Part shown: positions 1 through 5,543 of the stretch, piece by piece
How the letters are laid out: the number at the start of each line of letters is the position of its first letter
How positions within the stretch are numbered: position 1 is the first letter of the stretch
Origin: Acidothermales bacterium
GTDB taxonomy: Bacteria; Actinomycetota; Actinomycetes; Streptosporangiales; WHST01
Length of the DNA stretch: 8,455 nt
Assembly (NCBI GenBank): GCA_017354575.1
Contig: JAFMQP010000156.1
Span: 1-8,455 of the forward strand
Direction: 5' to 3'
Notes under the pieces: generated by a model
Databases searched by the model: none
What the model was told of the DNA's origin: nothing
What the model saw: the letters and a program-made list of their open reading frames with translations, nothing else
Position numbers and translations under genes: made by a program

Positions 1-910
1 CGCGTTCGGCGTCGGCGCGGACGTCCGCGGCCTCGCTGACCCGGCCGGTGACGGCGGCGACGTCGGCCGGCACGCACACGGCGCGGAGCGCCGTCACCGC
101 GGCGTCGAGCCCGGCCAGCTCGCGTTCGGCGGCGTCGACCGCCTCCTGTGCCCGGGCCAACGCGGGCGTCTCCCGCTCGACCTGCGCGCGCACCTGACGC
201 AGCCGCTCGACCCGCTCGGCGGCCGCGACGACGGCGGCCTCGTCGACGGGCTCGAGGCTGCCGAGCAGCCGGTCGGTGGCCGCCGCCTGCGCGGCCGCCT
301 CCCTGGACAGCTCGCCGGCACGCACCGCGATGCGGCGGTAGACGTGCAGGCCGAGCAGGTTCACGAGGATGTCGCCGCGCTCGCCGGGCTTGGCGTGCAG
401 GAACTGGGCGAACTCGCCCTGCGGCAGCACCACGCAGGTGACGAAGTGCTCGTACGGCAACCCGACGACCTGCGGGACGAGCGTGTCCATCTCCTTCGGC
501 GTCGCCGCCAGCACCTCGCCGAGCACGTCGCCGTCGGCGTCGGCGTCGTCACGGTCGTCGGCGGCGGACGCTCCGGCCGGCAGCCGCTGCAGACCCGCGA
601 GGGAGGTCTTCACCCTGCCCCTGCCGTCGCGGGTGACGACCCGGCTCGCGACGTACCGTCCCCCGCCCGCCTCGAACGCGAGCCGCACCCGCGCCTGCGC
701 ACTGGACGGCGCGAGCACGCCGGCGACGCCGCGCTGGTCGGCCCACCGCGGCACGGTGCCGTAGAGCGCGAAGCAGATCGCGTCGAGCAGCGTCGACTTA
801 CCGGAACCGGTAGGGCCGACGAACGCGAAGAAGTCGGCGTCGCGGAAGTCGACGACGGTCGGCTCGCGGAAGACCGTGAAGCCCTCGAGGTCCAGCCGCA
901 GCGGTCGCAC
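1..910 (-). CDS. sbcC: SbcC exonuclease subunit (SMC-like ATPase), N-terminal part
   Basis: This is the N-terminal 303 residues of a Rad50/SbcC-type ATPase; the 3' part lies beyond the left window edge. With SbcD it forms the ATP-dependent nuclease that opens and trims DNA hairpins and blocked double-strand ends. Seen: Walker A GPTGSGKST at residues 32-40, followed by LLDAICFALYG; the SbcC-type Q-loop stretch VVLPQGEFAQFL at about 160-171 (Q164); then Glu/Ala/Arg-rich sequence from about residue 195, the start of the coiled-coil arm. Family proteins are usually about 1000 residues, so roughly two thirds is missing. The start is GTG at 908-910: an in-frame TAG at 920-922 excludes anything further upstream, and residues 1-21 match the usual SbcC start (RPLRLDLEGF, then VDF). 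Unusual is an acidic Asp/Ala-rich stretch at about 113-129. There is no convincing ribosome site; a TAGCCT hexamer six bases before GTG suggests a leaderless transcript. Identity is firm from motifs and from sbcD next to it. Confidence 0.93.
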   Translation of the reverse strand, partial: MRPLRLDLEGFTVFREPTVVDFRDADFFAFVGPTGSGKSTLLDAICFALYGTVPRWADQRGVAGVLAPSSAQARVRLAFEAGGGRYVASRVVTRDGRGRVKTSLAGLQRLPAGASAADDRDDADADGDVLGEVLAATPKEMDTLVPQVVGLPYEHFVTCVVLPQGEFAQFLHAKPGERGDILVNLLGLHVYRRIAVRAGELSREAAAQAAATDRLLGSLEPVDEAAVVAAAERVERLRQVRAQVERETPALARAQEAVDAAERELAGLDAAVTALRAVCVPADVAAVTGRVSEAADVRADAER

Positions 911-916
911 GTCGCC

Positions 917-922
917 AGGCTA
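917..922 (-). promoter_or_regulatory. Putative -10 hexamer (TAGCCT) for a leaderless sbcC transcript
   Basis: Read on the minus strand, TAGCCT fits the actinobacterial -10 pattern TANNNT. It is followed by six bases (GGCGAC) and then the GTG of sbcC, so transcription would begin at the start codon itself. No -35 hexamer is evident at the right distance. The kinase gene at 5544 has the same layout, which makes chance less likely. Inference from spacing only; no transcript data. Confidence 0.45.
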
Positions 923-931
923 ACGAAGGGG

Positions 932-949
932 TCGGACGCAGTTGTCCGA
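932..949. promoter_or_regulatory. Inverted repeat TCGGAC-N6-GTCCGA, possible operator upstream of sbcC
   Basis: The two perfect 6-bp arms lie at 932-937 and 944-949. If sbcC transcription starts at its GTG (position 910), the repeat covers about -22 to -39, where a repressor would block RNA polymerase. It resembles the actinobacterial LexA box (TCGAAC-N4-GTTCGA) in arm sequence, but has one changed base per arm and a spacer two bases longer, so I do not call it a LexA site. It lacks a T-run and is a poor terminator candidate. Confidence 0.35.
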
Positions 950-995
950 ACGACACGGTGCCATGGGCCCGTGAGGTTCTGACAGCCGCGTCACC

Positions 996-2150
996 TCAGG
1001 ACACCTCGTCGTAGAGGCGGTCGAACAGGTCACGGACGGGCTGGTCGTCGTGGCCGCGTTCCTCGAGGTACGCGGCGAACAGCTCCCGTGCCGTCCGTCC
1101 CGAGCGCGCGGGCCGGGGGCGCTGGTCGTCGTCCGGGGCGGCGAAGTCCGGGTCCACGCGCACCTCGAGCGCGTCAGGCAGCAGCGCCTGCACCTCCTCG
1201 CGCAGCCCCACCCTCGGCCGCTCCCTGACGAGCACCCGCAGCCATGCGCCGTCGTGCTGCTCGGCGACCCGCGCCAGCTCCTCGAGCGTGCCGCGGACGG
1301 TGCGCAGCGGGCGCGCGGACGTGACCGGCACCGGCGTCACCCGGGCCGGCGTGGACGGCGTGACGTCCACGAGCAGCACGGCGGGCTCGTTCGCCTCCTC
1401 GCCGAAGTCGACGTGCAACGGGCTGCCCGAGTAGCGGATCGGGCACGGGCCCGGGATCTCCTGCTGCCGGTGCAGGTGGCCGAGCGCGACGTAGTGGCAC
1501 GACGCCGGGAACGCCGACGGCGGCACGTGGTACGCGAAGACGGTGTGCGCGTCGCGCTCGCCCCCACCGAGGCTGCCGCCCGAGACGGTGAGATGCGTGG
1601 TGAGCAGGTTGACCGCGGGACCGCCCGCCTCGAACGGCTCGGTGAGCCGGGCGATCAGGCGGCGTACCCAGTCGGCGTAGGTCTGGCTGGCCTCGGACAG
1701 CGACAGCTCGAACATCTCCGCCGCGCGGACGACGTGTCGCTGGGACAGGAACGGCAGCGCCACCAGCCGCCACGGCTCACCGCCCCCGGTCGCTCCGGTG
1801 AGCAGGTGGTGCTCGGGCCCGTTGGCGACCAGCCCGACCAGCCGGACGCCCGCCGCCTCGGCCCACGACCGCAGCGCCTCCACCTGCCCGCCGTTGTCGT
1901 GGTTGCCGGCGAGCGCCACCACCTCGGCGCCGGTGCGCCGCAACGCGCTGAGCGCCCGGGTCACCAGCCGGACGGCGTCCGCGTTCGGCGCGGCGGTGTC
2001 GTACAGGTCGCCCGCGACGACGACGAGGTCGGGGCGCTCCCGCTCGGCCACCCGGACGATCTCGCCGAGCACCTTGGTGTGTTCGTCGGTGCGGGCGCGT
2101 CCCTTGAGCACCTTGCCGACGTGCCAGTCGGCGGTGTGCAGGATCCTCAT
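996..2150 (-). CDS. sbcD: SbcD exonuclease subunit (Mre11-like nuclease)
   Basis: A 384-residue calcineurin-like metallophosphoesterase, the nuclease subunit partnering SbcC in the cytoplasm. All Mre11/SbcD phosphoesterase motifs are present: DWHVGK (D8, H10), GDLYD (D48), GNHD (N83, H84), TTH (H186) and GHLH (H225, H227), which bind two metal ions and form the active site. The segment RYSGSPLHVDFGE at 239-251 is also typical. The C-terminal third (about 265-384) would be the capping and SbcC-binding region. Length is normal for the family. The ATG at 2148-2150 is chosen because MRILHTADWH is the usual N-terminus and GAGG lies about six bases upstream; an in-frame start at 2276 would add 42 residues with no family match, inside the preceding gene. 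That ribosome site overlaps the stop codon of the HerA-like gene (8 nt gap), so translation is probably coupled. sbcC follows after 85 nt. Confidence 0.96.
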   Translation of the reverse strand: MRILHTADWHVGKVLKGRARTDEHTKVLGEIVRVAERERPDLVVVAGDLYDTAAPNADAVRLVTRALSALRRTGAEVVALAGNHDNGGQVEALRSWAEAAGVRLVGLVANGPEHHLLTGATGGGEPWRLVALPFLSQRHVVRAAEMFELSLSEASQTYADWVRRLIARLTEPFEAGGPAVNLLTTHLTVSGGSLGGGERDAHTVFAYHVPPSAFPASCHYVALGHLHRQQEIPGPCPIRYSGSPLHVDFGEEANEPAVLLVDVTPSTPARVTPVPVTSARPLRTVRGTLEELARVAEQHDGAWLRVLVRERPRVGLREEVQALLPDALEVRVDPDFAAPDDDQRPRPARSGRTARELFAAYLEERGHDDQPVRDLFDRLYDEVS

Positions 2151-2161
2151 CGTCGTCCTCA
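2151..2161 (-). promoter_or_regulatory. Stop codon / ribosome-site overlap coupling the HerA-like gene to sbcD
   Basis: On the minus strand the sequence reads TGAGGACGACG followed by the ATG of sbcD. The TGA ends the upstream ATPase gene, and GAGG, sharing the GA of that stop, is the ribosome-binding site for sbcD. Ribosomes finishing the first gene would be placed to begin the second. This decides the sbcD start at 2150. Confidence 0.7.
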
Positions 2162-3898
2162 GAACGGGATGTCGTCGTCGGTGTCGCTGACCAGGGTGAA
2201 CGGGTCGACGCTCTGGGTGGCGGACCGCCGCGCGGAAGCCGGGGGAGCCCCGGCCTCGGCCGGACGCGTCGCCCACGCCGGGAACGGGAACTCCACCACG
2301 AGCGGCACGGGGATCTCCGGCTGCGCGACGAACATGGTGCCGGGTTTGGCGAGCACCGCGCGGGCGCGCTGCGCCGGCGGCAGGAACGCGTACTCCGGAC
2401 GCGCCGACTCGGCGGAGTCGAGCCGCCCGACGACGCGCACCGACGAGTTGGCGACGATCCGCCGCTCCACCTCCGACGCCGTCTGCTGCGCGCCGACCAG
2501 GATGACGCCGAGGCTGCGCCCGCGTTCGGCGATGTCGAGCAGCACCTCCTTGATGGGGCTGCTGCCCTCGCGCGGCGCGTACTTGTTCAGCTCGTCGAGC
2601 ACGACGAACTGCAGCGACCGCCCGGACGTCGCGCCCTCCTTGGCGTCGAACAGCCGCTGCAGCGCCACGCCGACGACGAACCGCTGCGCGGCGTCGGGCA
2701 GGTTGTGCAGGTCGACGACGGTCACCTGCGCGTCGCTGCCGGTGATGGCGTGCGGGCGTCGCGTCGCGATGTCCGAGCGCACCAGCCGGTCGAGCGCACG
2801 CCGGCTCGACACCAGGCGGCGCAGGAACGCGTTGACGGTGCCCATCGTCGTGGCCTGCCCCGCCCAGTCGCGCTGGGTTGCCTCGTCGAGCAGCCGGCTC
2901 TGCAGGAAGTCGACGAGGTCGCCGTACGTGCGCAGCAGTTCGCCGTCGACGTGCACGGCACCGTCCGCGGTCGCCTTGGCCTCGCGCTGCAGCCGTGCCG
3001 CGACCTGGTGGACGACCATCGTGTACTGCTGCCGCTCGTCCTCGACGTCGGCGAACGCGTACGGAAGCAGGCCGTCGGCGCAGAAGTCCGAGAGCGTCCA
3101 GAAGAACGCGTCGACGCCGGTGTCGCGGACGGACACGTCCGGCCGGCCGGTCGTGTCGCCCCGCAGCGGCGGCGCGAGCACGGCGACCGACTCGAACGGC
3201 TCCGCGGGCAGGCCCAGCGCCGCGTAGCGCTGCCGCTCGGCGTCGTCGATGCGGGTGTTGGGATGGTCGAGCAGCAGCAGGTCCTCGCCCTTGACGGAGA
3301 AGATCAGCGCCCGCGCGTTGTGCGCGTTGGTGAGTGCGCCGCCGCGGAACACCGAGTAGAGCAGCCAGGTGGCGAACGACGTCTTCGTCGCGACGCCGGA
3401 CACCCCGGAGACGGAGACGTGCCCGCCGCGGGTGCCGTCGAGGAAGTCGAGGTCGAGGTAGACCGGCTCGCCGTCCCGGCCCACGCCCAGCGTGACCTTG
3501 CGGTCCATCTTGTCGAAGTACAGGGCGCGGGAGCGCTGCTCCTCGACCGCACGGCGGACGACGGCGCCGGGACGCGGCGGCACGTAGACCTCGGGCTCCA
3601 CCCGCGTGACCGAGATCTCCGCGGCCTCCTGCACCTCCGCGGGGAGCATGCCGTCGGAGACGAGGAACACGTCGGAGTCGAACTGGGCCCCCTCGTGCCG
3701 GGCCCGCACCTGCGTGACGACGCCGGCGATGGTCACCGGGTCACGGCCGGTGAGCTCGCGCTCGGTGACGACGACGTCGTCGAGCTGCAGGTAGCTGCCG
3801 GGACGCACGGCGGTCCAGAACGTCAGCGGCGTCGCGTCGGCGTTGCCGAGCACCCGCCCGACCGGCTCACCACCGGTGGGGACCTGGTCTACGGTCAT
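2159..3898 (-). CDS. HerA-like (FtsK/HerA superfamily) ATP-binding protein with SSB-like C-terminal tip
   Basis: A 579-residue ATPase, probably a hexameric DNA motor serving the SbcCD nuclease encoded just downstream. Residues about 12-65 (GRVLGNADATPLTFW, then VVTQVRARHEG) look like the N-terminal HAS-barrel of HerA. Residues 157-176 hold a Walker A-type loop, GVSGVATKTS, which departs from the usual GxxGxGKS/T by one extra residue and no glycine before lysine. Walker B is FVVLDE at 431-436; the following LDIAERGRSLGVILVGAQQ matches the HerA/FtsK region after Walker B, and VVGRLDS at 489-495 may carry an arginine finger. Residues about 545-566 are a low-complexity Ala/Pro/Ser/Arg linker, and the protein ends SDTDDDIPF, like SSB. 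Start ATG 3896-3898 is supported by AGGGTG seven bases upstream; a TAGGGT hexamer could alternatively give a 2-nt leader. It is the first gene of the repair cluster and diverges from the next gene. The superfamily is clear; the substrate is inferred from neighbours. Confidence 0.85.
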   Translation of the reverse strand: MTVDQVPTGGEPVGRVLGNADATPLTFWTAVRPGSYLQLDDVVVTERELTGRDPVTIAGVVTQVRARHEGAQFDSDVFLVSDGMLPAEVQEAAEISVTRVEPEVYVPPRPGAVVRRAVEEQRSRALYFDKMDRKVTLGVGRDGEPVYLDLDFLDGTRGGHVSVSGVSGVATKTSFATWLLYSVFRGGALTNAHNARALIFSVKGEDLLLLDHPNTRIDDAERQRYAALGLPAEPFESVAVLAPPLRGDTTGRPDVSVRDTGVDAFFWTLSDFCADGLLPYAFADVEDERQQYTMVVHQVAARLQREAKATADGAVHVDGELLRTYGDLVDFLQSRLLDEATQRDWAGQATTMGTVNAFLRRLVSSRRALDRLVRSDIATRRPHAITGSDAQVTVVDLHNLPDAAQRFVVGVALQRLFDAKEGATSGRSLQFVVLDELNKYAPREGSSPIKEVLLDIAERGRSLGVILVGAQQTASEVERRIVANSSVRVVGRLDSAESARPEYAFLPPAQRARAVLAKPGTMFVAQPEIPVPLVVEFPFPAWATRPAEAGAPPASARRSATQSVDPFTLVSDTDDDIPF

Positions 3899-3927
3899 GT
3901 CAACACACCCTAGGCGAGGGGATGTCC
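3899..3927. promoter_or_regulatory. Very short divergent start region (HerA-like gene and ICL/PEPM gene)
   Basis: Only 29 bases separate the two start codons. On the minus strand TAGGGT (3907-3912) could be a -10 hexamer whose transcript begins two bases before the HerA-like ATG; its last bases also form the possible ribosome site AGGGTG. On the plus strand GAGGGG (3916-3921) is the ribosome site for the start at 3928 (6-nt spacing). There is no room for a plus-strand promoter here, so the plus-strand gene must be transcribed from a promoter inside the HerA-like coding region. Confidence 0.45.
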
Positions 3928-4719
3928 ATGGCCGAGGCGGCGAACCGCGAGTTGGCGAAACAGGCGCGACTGCTGCGCTCCCTGCACGAGCCGGGCGACC
4001 CGCTCGTGCTGCCGAACGCGTGGGACGCGGCCAGTGCCGCGGCCGTCGAGGCGGCCGGGTTCGCCGTGGTGGCGACGGGCAGCGCCGCGGTCGCGGACGC
4101 GCTGGGGTACGCCGACCACGAGGCCGCGCCCGTGGACGAGATGTTCGCGGCGGCGGCGCGCATCGCGGCCGCGGTGTCCGTCCCCGTGACCGTCGACCTG
4201 GAGAGCGGTTACGGGCTGCCCGCGACCGAGCTGGTCGACCGCCTGCTCGCGGCCGGCGCCGTCGGCTGCAACCTGGAGGACACGTCGCATCGGGACGGCG
4301 GGCTCAGCGACGTGGACGCCCAGGCCGCGTGGCTGGCCGAGGTGCGTTCGGCGGCGTCCGCGGCGGGCGTCGACGTCGTGGTCGACGCGCGGACCGACGT
4401 GTTCGTCCGGCAGGTCGGCGAGCCGGAGGAGCGCGTCGACGAGGCGGTGCGTCGTGGCCGCGCGTACCTCGGCGCGGGCGCCGATTGCGTCTACCCGATC
4501 CTGGTCGACCGCGAGGAGACGATCGCGCGGCTGGTCGACGGGATGGGCGGGCCGGTGAACGTGCTCGCCGGGCCGCACGCGCCGTCGCTCGCCCGGCTGG
4601 CCGGGATCGGCGTCGCGCGGGTGTCTTACGGGCCGCGCCTGCACCGTCTCGCGCAGAGCTACCTGGCGGACCTGCTCGCCCGGGTCGGCCGCGGCGAGTC
4701 CCCGTGGCCGGCGTCGTAA
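3928..4719 (+). CDS. Isocitrate lyase / PEP mutase superfamily protein
   Basis: A 263-residue cytoplasmic TIM-barrel protein of the ICL/PEPM superfamily, whose members make or break C-C or C-P bonds in 2-oxo acids with Mg2+. Seen: PNAWDAASA at 29-37, the start of the barrel; DLESGYG at 90-96, with the metal-site Asp90; LEDTSH at 116-121; and DARTDVF at 153-159. The isocitrate and methylisocitrate lyase signature KKCGH with its catalytic cysteine is absent, so neither specific activity can be assigned; the sequence fits the broad group annotated as PEP phosphonomutase-like or oxaloacetate-decarboxylase-like. The start at 3928 is preferred over the ATG at 3922 because GAGGGG lies six bases before 3928 but directly abuts 3922. 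It diverges from the HerA-like gene and its end overlaps the methyltransferase gene by 16 nt. Nothing here suggests phosphonate or methylcitrate metabolism nearby. Substrate unknown. Confidence 0.88.
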   Translation: MAEAANRELAKQARLLRSLHEPGDPLVLPNAWDAASAAAVEAAGFAVVATGSAAVADALGYADHEAAPVDEMFAAAARIAAAVSVPVTVDLESGYGLPATELVDRLLAAGAVGCNLEDTSHRDGGLSDVDAQAAWLAEVRSAASAAGVDVVVDARTDVFVRQVGEPEERVDEAVRRGRAYLGAGADCVYPILVDREETIARLVDGMGGPVNVLAGPHAPSLARLAGIGVARVSYGPRLHRLAQSYLADLLARVGRGESPWPAS

Positions 4720-5516
4720 CGGTCGACGACCCCGCCGACCCCCGTGTCGCCGACTACGTCGCGCTGACCGACGTCGAGCTGCGCAGGCACCGGGAGGTGG
4801 CCGAGGGCCTGTTCGTCGCGGAGGGCGAGAAGGTGGTGCGGCGCGCCCTGGCCGCCGGCCACGTCCCGAGGTCGGTGCTGCTCGCGCCGCGCTGGCTGGA
4901 CCGGATGGCCGACGTGCTCGCGACGGTCGACGCACCGGTGTACGTCGCCGCCGAGGACGTGCTCGAACGGATCAGCGGGTACCGCGTGCACCGCGGGCCG
5001 CTCGCCGCGATGCACCGCCCCGCCCTGCCGGACGCGGGCGAGCTGGTGCGCGCCGCCGGCCGGGTGCTCGTGCTCGAGGACGTGGTCGACCACGCCAACG
5101 TCGGCGCCGTGTTCCGTACCGCCGCGGCGTTCGGCCTCGACGCCGTGCTGCTCAGCCCGCGCTGCGCCGACCCGCTGTACCGACGCGCGGTGAAGGTGTC
5201 GATGGGCGCGGTGCTCACCTTGCCGTGGACCCGGTTGCCGGACTGGTACGCCGCCCCCGACCTGCTGCGGGACGCCGGCCTCACCGTGCTCGCGCTCACG
5301 CCGGCACCCGACGCCCTGCCGCTGCCGGCCGTCCCCGGCGAGGTGCTGCGGCGATGTGCGTTACTGCTGGGCACGGAGGGTGACGGGCTCAGCCGGCACT
5401 GGCAGGACGCCGCCGACCTGCGCGTCCGCATCCCCATCGCGGCGGGCGTCGACTCGCTCAACCTCGCCGCCGCGGCGGCCGTGGCCTGCTACGCGGCCAC
5501 GATCGGGTCCCCGTGA
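4704..5516 (+). CDS. SpoU/TrmH-family RNA 2'-O-methyltransferase
   Basis: A 270-residue SPOUT-class enzyme that would methylate a ribose 2'-OH in rRNA or tRNA using S-adenosylmethionine. Residues about 12-105 correspond to the N-terminal SpoU substrate-binding domain (FVAEGEKVVRRAL at 37-49). The catalytic domain has motif 1 NVGAVFRTAAAFG at 132-144 (N132, R138), motif 2 LLGTEGDGLS at 221-230 (E225), and motif 3 from VRIPIAAGVDSLN at 241-253 into an Ala-rich helix; motifs 2 and 3 build the trefoil-knot cofactor site. Length is normal. The GTG at 4704 is the most plausible start: it overlaps the end of the preceding gene by 16 nt and has a weak GGCGAG five bases upstream, so translation is probably coupled. 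The open frame continues far upstream, but that part has no family match and lies inside the preceding gene. The RNA target (RlmB-, TsnR- or TrmH-like) cannot be decided from sequence alone. Confidence 0.93.
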   Translation: MAGVVTVDDPADPRVADYVALTDVELRRHREVAEGLFVAEGEKVVRRALAAGHVPRSVLLAPRWLDRMADVLATVDAPVYVAAEDVLERISGYRVHRGPLAAMHRPALPDAGELVRAAGRVLVLEDVVDHANVGAVFRTAAAFGLDAVLLSPRCADPLYRRAVKVSMGAVLTLPWTRLPDWYAAPDLLRDAGLTVLALTPAPDALPLPAVPGEVLRRCALLLGTEGDGLSRHWQDAADLRVRIPIAAGVDSLNLAAAAAVACYAATIGSP

Positions 5517-5531
5517 CCTGGGTGGATTGGT

Positions 5532-5537
5532 TACCGT
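5532..5537 (+). promoter_or_regulatory. Putative -10 hexamer (TACCGT) for a leaderless kinase transcript
   Basis: TACCGT matches TANNNT and is followed by exactly six bases (GGTCGG) before the kinase GTG, placing the transcription start on the start codon. No ribosome-binding site is visible before the GTG, and no clear -35 lies 16-19 bases upstream. The layout matches that of sbcC. It would make the kinase a separate transcription unit, although only 27 bases follow the methyltransferase stop. Confidence 0.5.
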
Positions 5538-5543
5538 GGTCGG

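Noticed and set aside
920..964. 14-codon reading frame (ATG at 962-964 to TAG at 920-922, minus strand) just before sbcC
   Set aside because: No ribosome-binding site, no recognisable peptide, and length well within chance; the TAG is better explained as part of the -10 hexamer.
2151..2276. Longer sbcD start adding 42 residues
   Set aside because: The extra residues are Arg/Pro-rich with no family match and lie in the coding end of the HerA-like gene; the ATG at 2150 has a ribosome site and the standard SbcD N-terminus.
1050..3227. Long open frame on the plus strand opposite sbcD and the HerA-like gene
   Set aside because: Low-complexity Arg/Ala/Pro sequence without motifs; a mirror effect of high-GC codon bias opposite two well-supported genes. 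Similar long frames opposite or within the other genes were dismissed for the same reason.
3870..3879. Palindrome CCACCGGTGG inside the HerA-like gene near its start
   Set aside because: Short GC-rich palindrome in coding sequence; no flanking promoter element supports an operator.
3897..3902. TTGACA on the minus strand at the HerA-like start codon, read as a -35 box
   Set aside because: Its -10 would fall inside the HerA-like coding region, with no TANNNT at 16-19 bases.
3843..4703. Upstream extension of the methyltransferase reading frame
   Set aside because: The extension is Arg/Gly-rich, lies in another frame over the ICL/PEPM-family gene and has no SpoU-like content; the real protein begins near 4704.
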